Program-made: the position numbers and the translations under genes
Notes under the pieces: generated by a model
Databases searched by the model: none
What the model was told of the DNA's origin: nothing
What the model saw: the letters and a program-made list of their open reading frames with translations, nothing else
In this document: positions 14,554-22,762 of the stretch, in pieces
How the letters are laid out: each line of letters starts with the position of its first letter
Position numbering within the stretch: the first letter of the stretch is position 1
From: Candidatus Parcubacteria bacterium
GTDB lineage: Bacteria; Patescibacteriota; Microgenomatia; Levybacterales; GWA1-39-11
Direction: 5' to 3'
NCBI GenBank assembly: GCA_003599595.1
Contig: QZIP01000022.1
Coordinates: 1 to 42,464 of the forward strand
Length of the DNA stretch: 42,464 nucleotides

Positions 14554-14874
14554 TTAAAAAGAAGCTGAGGAAATACTTTCACCTCTTTTAATAAATTTAT
14601 AAGAAAGTCCTGACTTGTCATCTGCACCTACTTTATATACAAACGCAAGCTTCATCTCTTCAAATTTATCAAAAAAATCACTCCAGGAAATTAGTTTTGA
14701 AATTCTATCTGTACTCAAATACTGATCATCCGCACGTCCGGCAATATCAAGCCTTATCCCAATATCATCGCTTCCGGCATCAGGATCATCAATCACTTCG
14801 GGAAGAGCATTATGCTTCTTGGCCCAATTAACAATTTCCTGATGGTCAACAGTAACCACAATATCATCTTTCAT
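14554..14874 (-). CDS. Hypothetical acidic soluble protein
   Basis: 106 residues, acidic N-terminal half (VIDDPDAGSDDIGIRLDIAG) and a mixed C-terminal half (LISWSDFFDKFEEMKLAFVYKV). No Cys, signal peptide or membrane segment. No family recognised. It lies between the low-complexity protein and the CAP-domain protein on the same strand, with gaps of about 70 bases each side. Coding seems likely from the balanced composition. Confidence 0.6.
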   Translation of the reverse strand: MKDDIVVTVDHQEIVNWAKKHNALPEVIDDPDAGSDDIGIRLDIAGRADDQYLSTDRISKLISWSDFFDKFEEMKLAFVYKVGADDKSGLSYKFIKRGESISSASF

Positions 14875-14950
14875 AAAAATAAATATAAAATGGAATCATT
14901 AGAAAAAGTGGTTAAATTAGTAATAATCAAGAAAGAGAAAAATAGAAGAA

Positions 14951-15415
14951 TTATTTAGGTTGATAACTTGTAAAAAGCTGTGTACACACCAATCCCCTGC
15001 AGTAAACACAAGAATACTTATAATCATTTTCAATTGTTTTTTTATGAATGTATGAATTTAACCACCAATTTAGCGCTTTTTGCTCTGAAAATTCATAAAT
15101 GAGGTTCTCAAAAACCCAATAAGGCAAATTCCTATTATAAAGACCACTATGGAGTCTTCCTGTCACAAAAATCTCTCTATACATCTCATGTTCCCGTGAT
15201 TTAGCAACTTCACACAAATTATCATTCTTTACAAACTTTTTAAGACTTAACTTGGCTCTGTAATCATTAACTAAATCAAAGAGGGTATTGGAGTCTAGAT
15301 TATTTGGAGTATTTGAATATACAAACCCACTCTCTGCTTTTACAAGAGTAACGACAGCAAGTTCCAAAGTTATTAGGATAACCAAAATAACCAATATTTT
15401 GACTAACTTCCTCAT
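14951..15415 (-). CDS. Secreted CAP-domain (SCP/PR-1) protein
   Basis: 154 residues. An N-terminal signal or anchor segment (KILVILVILITLELAVVTLV, ~5-24) is followed by a CAP-like domain: LFDLVNDYRAKLSLKKFVKNDNLCEVAKSREHEM, then LHSG, VFENLIYEF, and ALNWWLNSYIHKKTI. The first His (LHSG), the Glu of EN, and the second His (SYIHK) are the usual CAP cavity residues. Three Cys near the C-terminus (YSCVYCRGLVC) may form disulphides or bind metal. CAP proteins act outside the cell; substrates are mostly unknown. Confidence 0.82.
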   Translation of the reverse strand: MRKLVKILVILVILITLELAVVTLVKAESGFVYSNTPNNLDSNTLFDLVNDYRAKLSLKKFVKNDNLCEVAKSREHEMYREIFVTGRLHSGLYNRNLPYWVFENLIYEFSEQKALNWWLNSYIHKKTIENDYKYSCVYCRGLVCTQLFTSYQPK

Positions 15416-15544
15416 GAACGGCCTATATTATAATATAAATACTAAAAGAAGTCAAACTTATAGTATTAATATTAATCATCTAGCTTATTATCCTATATAA
15501 ATATTGGGGGAAGACAATAATATTGTAGTAAAAATGAAAGAAGC

Positions 15545-16051
15545 TTACTTAGTCTCAAGCTCAAAATCTAAAAGAGAATCATTTTTACCAAACATAAAAT
15601 GAGCCTCAACAAACTCATTACTAAGCACTTTTGGCACCCAATGAACATCATCCGGCCACATTTTATCAAAGGGTAGACTATTCAAATCAAACCACTTAGG
15701 AATCATCTCATTTGACTCTTTTGGTGAGCCTTGCCACTTGTCAATTAAATACACAAAAACCTGCTGATTCCACATTTCTTTAGGATCAACAAGTGGGAAA
15801 TAAAAATGTAGTAATGCATAATGCTTATATTTAACCCCTCTAACCCCAGATTCTTCCTCCAATTCTCTCAAGGCGGACTCAAACTCATTTTCTCCTATTT
15901 TTACCTTGCCTCCAAAACCATTCCACCTTCCTTTGCCAAAACCAATTTTCTTCATTCCTAAAAGGACTTTATCCTTTTTAACTAAAAAACATAGGGTAGT
16001 CTTTTTAAGAGGAATTTTAAGGGTGCTGCGGTATTCTGTTAATGTTATCAT
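15545..16051 (-). CDS. NUDIX hydrolase, MutT/MTH1-like (oxidised dNTP pyrophosphatase)
   Basis: 168 residues with a complete Nudix box at ~48-70: G-x5-E-x7-RELEEESGV. The preceding GFGKGRWNGFGGKVKIGE is strikingly similar to human MTH1/NUDT1, as are the later W and D residues (PKWFDLNSLPFDKMWPDD). MTH1-type enzymes hydrolyse 8-oxo-dGTP and 2-OH-dATP to monophosphates, cleaning the nucleotide pool in the cytoplasm. The start at 16051 gives a 13-residue lead-in before the first beta strand. It ends 130 bases from the CAP gene and follows the coiled-coil gene closely. Confidence 0.92.
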   Translation of the reverse strand: MITLTEYRSTLKIPLKKTTLCFLVKKDKVLLGMKKIGFGKGRWNGFGGKVKIGENEFESALRELEEESGVRGVKYKHYALLHFYFPLVDPKEMWNQQVFVYLIDKWQGSPKESNEMIPKWFDLNSLPFDKMWPDDVHWVPKVLSNEFVEAHFMFGKNDSLLDFELETK

Positions 16052-16067
16052 AACAGAACATTTTAAT

Positions 16068-16523
16068 TTATCTTCTTATCAGTTTGGCAAAATAAACAAT
16101 TTCTCTTACATCACCGTTTTCATCTTCAATTTGCCTTGAACCTGACATCCTTTCATATTCCTGAAGATACTCTGATAGAGATTCTTGAAGTTCTTTTATT
16201 TCTGCCCTTACTGACTTCATTTTATTTGCAATATTAAGCATACCAGGTCTTTTCATCACTTCAGCTTTAGTTGAAGACTTGATTTTGTTTGCCTCCTTGG
16301 CCGCCTCACTATGCTTTCTATATACTTCATCGCTCTCAAGTTCACTTTCAATTGTATCTCTATGATCAGTCATTTCATTTCTTAATTTTTCAATATTTGC
16401 AACACTAGACCTAATCATATCTTCCAGGTTTTTAAGGATAATGCCTTGACTCATGTCGGCACCTACCACTTCCTCACCTTCTTGAATGTTTTCTGTATTT
16501 TCTTGAATATCACTTTTATCCAT
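16068..16523 (-). CDS. Hypothetical coiled-coil protein
   Basis: 151 residues. After an acidic N-terminal ~25 residues, the middle is almost entirely helical with heptad-like spacing (LKNLEDMIRSSVANIEKLRNEM and IANKMKSVRAEIKELQESLSEYLQEYERM). It ends in a short basic tail. No signal peptide, Cys or membrane segment. No family recognised. It is 16 bases upstream of the NUDIX gene and probably shares its transcript. Confidence 0.7.
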   Translation of the reverse strand: MDKSDIQENTENIQEGEEVVGADMSQGIILKNLEDMIRSSVANIEKLRNEMTDHRDTIESELESDEVYRKHSEAAKEANKIKSSTKAEVMKRPGMLNIANKMKSVRAEIKELQESLSEYLQEYERMSGSRQIEDENGDVREIVYFAKLIRR

Positions 16524-16594
16524 ACATATTAATATATAAAACTTTTAACCAACAAATCAAGTAGCATTTTTCCTGACCCATCTGCACCTTTGTC

Positions 16595-16615
16595 ATCCTG
16601 AATTTATTTCAGGAT
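16595..16615. repeat. Short hairpin repeat (ATCCTGAA/TTCAGGAT)
   Basis: TGTCATCCTGAATTTATTTC followed by AGGATCC, an 8-bp stem in a TCATCCTGAA...TTCAGGATC sequence of the kind scattered widely in bacterial intergenic DNA. It lies between a minus-strand and a plus-strand gene. Confidence 0.6.
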
Positions 16616-16662
16616 CCAAAAAGACTAACAATAAAATAAAAATATTCACTATAATCAAATAT

Positions 16663-16986
16663 ATGATTACAATTAAAGCAAAAAACTACAAAGACCTAAA
16701 ACAAAAAACAATAGGGCTAATAGGCAAAGACAGGGCAGAAAATATATATTTTGAAACCCGCTCCGGAATCCATACATTCGGACTCAAGTTCCCAATCGAC
16801 GTATTGGTTCTTGATGAAAAAAACAAAGTAGTCAAGCTGAAAGAAGAACTTATTCCAAACTCTCTTTTCTTTTGGAACCCAAAATACAAAAAAGTCCTCG
16901 AACTCCAACCAGAAACCATATCCAAACAAAAAATTAAAACCGGAAGCAGTATAAATATTGAATTAATAAACCAAACTAAACGCTAA
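16663..16986 (+). CDS. DUF192 family protein
   Basis: 107 residues. Matches DUF192 in order: QKTIGLIGKDRAENIYFETRSGIHTFGLKFPIDVLVLDEKNKVVKL, then the PNSLFFWNPKYKKVLELQ segment and a final KIKTGSSINIEL. DUF192 is a small beta-sandwich domain, often secreted; here there is no signal peptide, so the product is cytoplasmic or the start is incomplete. Function is unknown for the family. It is flanked by the coiled-coil gene on the opposite strand and the GC-rich cassette downstream. Confidence 0.85.
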   Translation: MITIKAKNYKDLKQKTIGLIGKDRAENIYFETRSGIHTFGLKFPIDVLVLDEKNKVVKLKEELIPNSLFFWNPKYKKVLELQPETISKQKIKTGSSINIELINQTKR

Positions 16987-17054
16987 CCACAGTCTCATAG
17001 TAATTGACTATCTCTCTCTTTTATGCTAAAATCCTATCTTACATTGGCAAATGT

Positions 17055-17140
17055 TTCCACCTGATACGCTTAGGTGTGAATTCTATGCCCTTGCTCAGGG
17101 AAGTTTGACTTTCTGAAGGAAAGCTTAACTTCCCCTTGAC
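17055..17140 (+). other. Tandem hairpins at the front of the GC-rich cassette
   Basis: CACCT/AGGTG (17058-17076) and a strong two-step hairpin, GGGAAGTT/AACTTCCC with inner CTTTC-tgaag-GAAAG (17098-17134). They precede a Shine-Dalgarno AAGGAGA at 17164-17170, so this may be a structured leader, or an element end marked by the CCCTTGCTCAGGG motif at 17088. Confidence 0.65.
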
Positions 17141-17177
17141 AATCCGGCTGTTCAATCATAAAAAAGGAGAGTAGACC

Positions 17178-17390
17178 ATATACATCGTATCGCTCATTGT
17201 GGGTATCACCGGAACAATGGTAAGTGTATCAATTAGCATGCTCGCATGCGCGGACATGACCAAAGCAATTGTGGAGGCAATAATGAGAAACGAGAGGAAG
17301 ACAATCTCAAGTCTCCCACTCTTTTTATCAATCCTGTCAACGCTCATCTTCACGGGAATGACCATCATCTCTATAGTGAAACTAAGCTAG
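17178..17390 (+). CDS. Small two-pass membrane protein in the GC-rich cassette
   Basis: About 70 residues, two hydrophobic segments (around IVGITGTMVSVSISMLACA and LPLFLSILSTLIFTGMTIISIV) separated by a short charged loop (RNERK). The start is uncertain. A clear Shine-Dalgarno AAGGAGA (17164-17170) is 7 bases before an in-frame ATA (17178), while the first conventional start, GTG 17199, is almost 30 bases away. I place the start at ATA on spacing; the ORF track uses GTG. Base and codon use are visibly more GC-rich than the neighbours. No family recognised. Confidence 0.5.
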   Translation: MYIVSLIVGITGTMVSVSISMLACADMTKAIVEAIMRNERKTISSLPLFLSILSTLIFTGMTIISIVKLS

Positions 17391-17427
17391 GGAGCACAAC
17401 CTCAGAAAGGAGTAGCATCAAATCACT

Positions 17428-17450
17428 TTTGCAAGGGGACGCCTTGCAAA
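17428..17450. other. 9-bp perfect hairpin between the two cassette genes
   Basis: TTTGCAAGG-ggacg-CCTTGCAAA. No T-tract follows, so it is not a classical terminator; it may protect or separate the two coding segments of a message. Confidence 0.7.
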
Positions 17451-17502
17451 TAGCACCCGCGTTCTGACACCACGATCATACTCAAACGAAAGGAGACAAG
17501 AC

Positions 17503-17805
17503 ATGAACTCACTGTTCACCCCTGGCGAACTACGCCAAGCACTGAAAGAGCTCATGGGAAGAATGGTCATCTTTTCCATGTGCCTACCAGGAGGACACAT
17601 GGAAGGAGTATTCGTAAGAAGCAAGGTTTTCGTGGCGAAAGGTGACGAGCCTAGCTTCACCATTACCATATGGAGCGTCGGAGAGAATTTCTCCTTCACA
17701 TACAGGGTATCCTCAGTAGAAATCATAGAGGATGACGAAAAAGGAGGAACAACAATCATCGTCCATCAAGGAGCAGGAGAATTCGAGTTCTTCTTCACAA
17801 GATAA
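17503..17805 (+). CDS. Small hypothetical protein of the GC-rich cassette
   Basis: 100 residues, beta-rich after a helical start: NSLFTPGELRQALKELMGR, then alternating strand patterns (SFTITIWSVGENFSFTYRVSSVEII, GGTTIIVHQGAGEFEFFF). A strong Shine-Dalgarno GAAAGGAGAC stands 5 bases before the ATG, in contrast to the leaderless style of most neighbours. GC content and codon choice are higher than in the rest of the window, which points to horizontal acquisition. It ends shortly before two strong hairpins. No family recognised. Confidence 0.68.
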   Translation: MNSLFTPGELRQALKELMGRMVIFSMCLPGGHMEGVFVRSKVFVAKGDEPSFTITIWSVGENFSFTYRVSSVEIIEDDEKGGTTIIVHQGAGEFEFFFTR

Positions 17806-17840
17806 TTCCACCCCTCAGAATGAACAGTCGGGCTTGCCCG

Positions 17841-17925
17841 CCGGTCACGGCACAAAAACACACCGTGGGCGGAATTGTCAATCAGGCCTGGTCCTGGAGT
17901 GATCTCTGATCATCTTCAGGACCAG
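17841..17925. other. Two strong hairpins closing the GC-rich cassette
   Basis: CCGGTCACGG/CCGTGGGCGG (17841-17872, one mismatch) and CTGGTCCTG/CAGGACCAG (17888-17925, 9 bp perfect). No U-run follows the second stem directly. They may act as a factor-assisted terminator, stabilise the 3' end, or mark the element border. Confidence 0.7.
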
Positions 17926-18053
17926 CCACTCCCAATTATTATTAAAATTTTGAAACTTATAAAACATCACGCCAAGCAGAACACAATAGTTTTGCCTGTG
18001 CTGAGAAGCGTAAGCGACGAAGGAAGTTTTGCACTTTGAGCTTTAACTTTTTA

Positions 18054-19328
18054 CTACGTTCCTTCCTGCCAACTGGAGAGATATTTCTTTTGCTCAGCTG
18101 TAAGTCTATCAAAAGAAACACCCATTGAGAAAAGCTTTAGACTTGCAATCGAGTGGTCAATTTTTTCAGAAAGCGCATACACTTTATTCTTCAGCTTACC
18201 CTTGTTATCCAATAACCACTCACAAGCATAAGCTTGATTTGCAAAACTCATATCCATTACCTCTGCGGGGTGTCCTTCTGCAGCAGCCAGATTTACAAGC
18301 CTTCCATCTGCCAAAAGATATACCTTCTTTCCATTTCTAAGAACATATTCATCCAAAGAATTTCTTAAATTTCTCTTTGATTTTTTAACTTTTTCAAGAT
18401 ATTCAGTATTTATTTCAACATTAAAATGACCTGTATTTGCCAAAACTATACCATCTTTCATGTTCTCAATCATTTTTTCAGAAATTACATTTTTGTTGCC
18501 CGTTGCAGTTATGGCTATATCGGCAACCTTTAAAGCTTTACCAATCTTCATAACCTGAAACCCATCCATTACCGCCTCAAGCGCTTTCACAGGATCTATT
18601 TCTGTTACTATAACATTTGCACCCATTCCCTTTGCTCTCATAGCAACACCCTTAGAACACCACCCATATCCACAAACCACAAAATTTTTCCCAGCAAGCA
18701 ATAAATTTGTTGCCCTTATTATCCCATCAATTGACGACTGTCCTGTGCCATACCTATTATCAAACAAATGCTTAGTATCTGAATCATTAACCGCAACTAC
18801 GGGAAAAAGCAATTCTTTATCTTTTTCCATAGCTTTTAGTCTTATTACACCAGTAGTTGTTTCTTCAGATGATCCGATAATATTTTTTGCCTGCGGCCTT
18901 CTTTCTTTATGAAGCATAGAAACAAGATCAGCCCCATCATCCATAGTTATCTGAGGATTGGAATCCAAAACTTCATTTAAATGCTTATAATAAGTCTTGT
19001 TGTCTTCTCCTTTAATTGCAAAAACTGGAATTTCAAAATCTTTAACCAAAGAAGAAGCTATATCATCCTGGGTAGAAAGTGGATTAGATGCACAAAGAAG
19101 TATATTTGCGCCTCCCTCTTTTAATGTTAGAACAAGATTTGCAGTTTCCTTAGTAACGTGAAGACACGCAGCGATAGTCAATCCTTTCAGGGGTTTTTCT
19201 CTAGAAAAACGTTTTTTTATGATATTCAATACAGGCATTTGCTGAGCTGCCCATTCAATATTTAACTTTCCCTGTTCTGCTAGAGAAAGATCTTTTACAT
19301 CATAATTTATTTTATTCACCTTTTTCAT
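18054..19328 (-). CDS. ahcY: Adenosylhomocysteinase (short, Thermotoga/archaeal type)
   Basis: 424 residues from the ATG giving MKKVNKINY; five extra codons in the ORF track lack support. It cleaves S-adenosylhomocysteine to adenosine and homocysteine, or S-inosylhomocysteine in some archaeal-type members. Visible marks: [43 protein letters not shown], the NAD loop [15 protein letters not shown] and TGNKNVI. It ends [16 protein letters not shown] and lacks the KPxxYRY tail of the long bacterial/eukaryotic form. The adenosine-type PfkB kinase gene lies directly upstream on the same strand, which fits removal of adenosine. Confidence 0.95.
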   Translation of the reverse strand: MKKVNKINYDVKDLSLAEQGKLNIEWAAQQMPVLNIIKKRFSREKPLKGLTIAACLHVTKETANLVLTLKEGGANILLCASNPLSTQDDIASSLVKDFEIPVFAIKGEDNKTYYKHLNEVLDSNPQITMDDGADLVSMLHKERRPQAKNIIGSSEETTTGVIRLKAMEKDKELLFPVVAVNDSDTKHLFDNRYGTGQSSIDGIIRATNLLLAGKNFVVCGYGWCSKGVAMRAKGMGANVIVTEIDPVKALEAVMDGFQVMKIGKALKVADIAITATGNKNVISEKMIENMKDGIVLANTGHFNVEINTEYLEKVKKSKRNLRNSLDEYVLRNGKKVYLLADGRLVNLAAAEGHPAEVMDMSFANQAYACEWLLDNKGKLKNKVYALSEKIDHSIASLKLFSMGVSFDRLTAEQKKYLSSWQEGT

Positions 19329-19384
19329 AATTACCAGGAACACTTATACTAACAAATCAAACAAGCCGGTTGCAACTGGAAAAA

Positions 19385-20356
19385 TCATTTACACTCAAAC
19401 AATTCAAAATTCCAAGCTTCACCAAAAGCCGTTTTATATCTATTTCCAAAATTACTTAAGCTAATCTTATGATTTTGGGTGCCATATTCTTCAATAACAA
19501 AAGAGGATAGGGTAGCACCAATTTTAGCACAACTCTTAACATCCAAATTCTTAACATATCCCGCAACAAACCCTGCAATATAAGCGTCCCCCGCGCCAGT
19601 TGTATCAACCAATCGTAAAGGTTCTGCAACACCAATGTTATGCTTGTCATTATCTGACTCAACAAGTGAACCTTTTTCACCTAAAGTCGTAATCAAAATT
19701 CTAGATTTAGCAATTAAATCATTGTTAGAATATCCTGACTTGTTGTTTATTAAAGATAATTCATAATCATTTCCAATAATAATTTCAGCACCATCCAATG
19801 CATATCTCAAATCGTCCCGGCTTACACTTGGAATTTGTTGCGCAGGGTCATAAAGATAGGCAATATTATATTTTTTTGCAAGCTTGACAGCAGAATTCAT
19901 CGCCTCAGGAACAGTAGGACCCACCACAATTAAATCAAACATCTTCATCTTCTCACCCAAACTTTTTATCAAATCATTATCTCTTAAAAGAGCTCCAGGG
20001 TAAAAAGCAGAAATCTGACAGTTATTTCTATCTGAAACAATAAAAGCGTTTGCACAAAACTCATTCTCCACTTCTTCAACAAAAGAAATGTCAACATTCA
20101 TCTTCTTTAAATGTTCTCTATATAAAGAAAAATCAGCTTTTCCCGCACAAGATATTATTGAAGAAGAACAATTTAACAATGAAAGGTTATAAGTAATATT
20201 TCCAGCCACGCCTCCAAAATTTTTACATAATTTCTCAGCCAAAAAAGACACTGAAAGATTCTTTATCTTATCAGGCAATATATTTTCTTCAAACGTTTGG
20301 GGAAAATCAAATATATAATCAAAAGCAAGAGAACCAACAACTGCAATTTTTTTCAC
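19385..20356 (-). CDS. PfkB-family carbohydrate/nucleoside kinase, probably adenosine kinase
   Basis: 323 residues from GTG 20356, which gives VKKIAVVGSLAFDYIFDF; the upstream TTG used in the track adds residues with no counterpart in the family. PfkB signatures: FGGVAGNITYNLSLL (first signature), the NDYELSLI region, and the second signature DTTGAGDAYIAGFVAGY with catalytic Asp. The family phosphorylates sugars or nucleosides with ATP in the cytoplasm. The immediate downstream neighbour is SAHH, which releases adenosine, so adenosine (or inosine) is the most plausible substrate. The kinase would pull the SAHH reaction forward and feed AMP. Substrate is inferred from context. Confidence 0.87.
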   Translation of the reverse strand: MKKIAVVGSLAFDYIFDFPQTFEENILPDKIKNLSVSFLAEKLCKNFGGVAGNITYNLSLLNCSSSIISCAGKADFSLYREHLKKMNVDISFVEEVENEFCANAFIVSDRNNCQISAFYPGALLRDNDLIKSLGEKMKMFDLIVVGPTVPEAMNSAVKLAKKYNIAYLYDPAQQIPSVSRDDLRYALDGAEIIIGNDYELSLINNKSGYSNNDLIAKSRILITTLGEKGSLVESDNDKHNIGVAEPLRLVDTTGAGDAYIAGFVAGYVKNLDVKSCAKIGATLSSFVIEEYGTQNHKISLSNFGNRYKTAFGEAWNFELFECK

Positions 20357-20409
20357 AACAACTAGTATATTATTGAAAAAGTCAAAATTCAAGGAGAATT
20401 TTATAAACT

Positions 20410-21519
20410 TCAGCTTTTATACAAAAGATATAAGTTTAAAACCCAAATCACAAAAGCACCCATTAACACATGGGATTGGAAAAGCAGAGGAACAACACCC
20501 GGATCACTAAAATTTAATGATGTAAGTAAGAATCCAAAGAGTAAAACAAGTAAATATTTTTTTGATAGCTTATTCTTAAGTATATAAAACAATGTAAAAA
20601 GACCTGGTATCACAAGCCAAACAAAATGATGCTGCCAGGAAAACTTATTAACCATCAAGCTTAAAACTATAAGTGTAGACAAGTGCAGATTAATCAAATA
20701 TTTTTTTTCTTTAATATTTTTATAAATTACAGCAAAAGTAACCAATAACAAAATTAAAGCTGTTACCAAAACGGATCCTGAACTAAAACTATTTTGCCCA
20801 AACATTCTAAGAAATGACCCATCCAGAGACTGATTATAGTAATAATCTTTGGATGATCTAACAAGGTCTAAAAAAATATTTTTCCAAAAATAGATTGTAA
20901 TATCACTTTTCAAAAAAACAAATGTAACAGCATTTAGTATTACAGTTGAAAAAACAAAAGATATCAAAACTTTCCATCTTCTTATTAACAATAAATATGG
21001 AATAAAAAGAACGGGAAAAAATTTTAAAACAAAAGAAACTGCTAGAAAAAATCCTGAAAGATAATCCTGCTTCTTATTTAATAAATATATCGACAGTGTA
21101 ACTAGAAACAAAATTAGCAGGTTTATTTGCCCCATCCCCAGACTAAACTTTAAAGGAAAATAAAATATAAAAAACCAAGCTGTGAGAGTAAGACCCATCA
21201 AAGAAGAATACTTTTTATTCAATGTTTTAAAAATCAAATAAATTGAGGCAGTAAAAAACATTAAAGACATCACAATCCAAACCTTTTGGGCAACTAAAAA
21301 CGGTAAAAAAGTAAATGGTAAAAAGAAAAGCAACCCAAAAGGCGGATACACATACTGGGTAAAAAAGCGGTCCTGCACTACATATGGGTTTAATCCTTTT
21401 AAAACTAGTCCAGGAGCATAATAATGAATATTAAAATCAGGATAACCTGGAAGCAACAAAACTTTAACTGCAAAAAAAAGCCCAGCAAAAATTATAACAG
21501 CACACAAAATACGGATCAT
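20410..21519 (-). CDS. GT87/DUF2029-type membrane glycosyltransferase
   Basis: 369 residues with about nine membrane segments. The N-terminal loop after TM1 has the GT87 pattern PDFNIHYYAPGLVLKGLNPY with the conserved acidic residue, followed by QYVYPPFGLLFFLPF. Such C-type glycosyltransferases use polyprenyl-phosphate sugars on the outer face of the membrane, for example mannose in mycobacterial lipoglycans. Neighbours are YibE/F upstream and the PfkB kinase downstream on the same strand; neither identifies the acceptor. The fold assignment is reasonably sure, the substrate unknown. Confidence 0.83.
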   Translation of the reverse strand: MIRILCAVIIFAGLFFAVKVLLLPGYPDFNIHYYAPGLVLKGLNPYVVQDRFFTQYVYPPFGLLFFLPFTFLPFLVAQKVWIVMSLMFFTASIYLIFKTLNKKYSSLMGLTLTAWFFIFYFPLKFSLGMGQINLLILFLVTLSIYLLNKKQDYLSGFFLAVSFVLKFFPVLFIPYLLLIRRWKVLISFVFSTVILNAVTFVFLKSDITIYFWKNIFLDLVRSSKDYYYNQSLDGSFLRMFGQNSFSSGSVLVTALILLLVTFAVIYKNIKEKKYLINLHLSTLIVLSLMVNKFSWQHHFVWLVIPGLFTLFYILKNKLSKKYLLVLLFGFLLTSLNFSDPGVVPLLFQSHVLMGAFVIWVLNLYLLYKS

Positions 21520-21559
21520 TAAATAATTTTACTTTATAATTTATTACCAAACAACAAAA

Positions 21560-22666
21560 CTATTTTAACTTTGCGTAAAAAGCAGCGAGTAGTGTAGTTA
21601 TTGGCACAGCAAATACAAGACCTATGCTTGCAACCAAAGTTCTAATAATTTCCTCCGCAATGATCTCATGGTTAATCACCTGGGTAAAAGGTGTTGGATT
21701 ATCAATAAACAATAACAAAAGTGGAAGAGAAGCTCCAGTATAAACCAATATTAAAGTATTAACCATAGATGCAATATGATCTTTCCCAACAACCATAGCT
21801 CTTGTATACAGCTCATAAAAAGAGAGCTTGGGGGAAGCCTTTTTGAGCTGAAATACAATTGATGCTTGGGAAATAGTTATGTCATCAATCACACCTATTA
21901 TTCCTATTAAAATTCCTGCCAAAAGCAAACCTCTCATATTTATCATATCTGGATTTAAAGCCTGTATAAACCCCGCCTCTTCACTTGCAAGGCCGCTGAG
22001 TCTTGCAAGATCAAGAGAAAAATAAGCCAAAATACCGGAAAATACTAAAGTAATAACTGATCCAACAATCGCAATATTTGTCTTAAGATTAAATCCATGA
22101 GATAGATAATATGTAGCAGGAATTATGAAAGTGGAAGCAATTACTGTAATTAACACAGGATTTTGTCCCTGAATAATACGTGGAAGTATAAAATAAAAAA
22201 TAATCAGAAAAGAAACAGCCATCCCCGCTAAAGATCCCAATCCCGTTTTTCTACCAACAATAAAAACTAAAATAACAAATGCTAAAAAGAGCCACATTAT
22301 TGAATCTCTTCTTATATAATCCTCAATAAAAAACACTTCTTTTGCACCGGGACTTTGATAAGAAGCAACAATTATTTTATCTCCAACCCTAAATTCAGAT
22401 TTTTTAACTTGCCCTACATTCTGTGAATTAATTGTCAACTCCCTGCCTTTAAAATAACCATTTACTGCCTTAACCTTATATGATAATTTAGTTTCCTCTT
22501 TACCTTCCGCATCAATTATTGTCTCCCTATCCACTCTTAAAATTTGCGCCTCAAATCTTTCTTCTTTTGGAACGGAAGAAGTATCTGAAATAGCAAAAAT
22601 AATTTTAGGGAAAAAAGACAATAAAAACAATAAAGCAATAAAAATAACAAAAATTTTTCTATTCAT
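21560..22666 (-). CDS. YibE/F family membrane protein
   Basis: 368 residues from ATG 22666 (MNRKIFVIF). A signal-anchor segment is followed by a ~100-residue extracytoplasmic beta domain (FEAQILRVDRETII, FRVGDKIIVASY), then seven or so membrane segments with the YibE/F core: VGRKTGLGSLAGM, LAGILIGIIGVIDDITISQASIVFQL, GKDHIASMVNTLILVYTGASLPLLL. The family is a widespread putative permease or transporter of unknown substrate. The 18 extra N-terminal codons in the track read into promoter-like DNA and are left out. It is divergent from the response regulator gene. Confidence 0.9.
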   Translation of the reverse strand: MNRKIFVIFIALLFLLSFFPKIIFAISDTSSVPKEERFEAQILRVDRETIIDAEGKEETKLSYKVKAVNGYFKGRELTINSQNVGQVKKSEFRVGDKIIVASYQSPGAKEVFFIEDYIRRDSIMWLFLAFVILVFIVGRKTGLGSLAGMAVSFLIIFYFILPRIIQGQNPVLITVIASTFIIPATYYLSHGFNLKTNIAIVGSVITLVFSGILAYFSLDLARLSGLASEEAGFIQALNPDMINMRGLLLAGILIGIIGVIDDITISQASIVFQLKKASPKLSFYELYTRAMVVGKDHIASMVNTLILVYTGASLPLLLLFIDNPTPFTQVINHEIIAEEIIRTLVASIGLVFAVPITTLLAAFYAKLK

Positions 22667-22727
22667 AATAAAACACCCAAAAAATTGTACCACAAATTGA
22701 AAAATTATAAGCTTTAACAATCAAAGC

Positions 22728-22756
22728 TTACAGAATTAAAACTGACATAGTATAAT
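22728..22756 (+). promoter_or_regulatory. Promoter of the two-component operon, leaderless
   Basis: TTACAG (22728-22733), 17-bp spacer, TATAAT (22751-22756). The expected start of transcription coincides with ATG 22763. AAGCTTTAACAATCAAAGCTT just upstream (22710-22730) is an inverted AAGCTTT/AAAGCTT that could be an operator. Confidence 0.75.
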
Positions 22757-22762
22757 ATAGCT

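Noticed and set aside
19329-19384. Possible SAH or SAM riboswitch before SAHH
   Set aside because: The gap is about 55 bases with no conserved core or hairpin.
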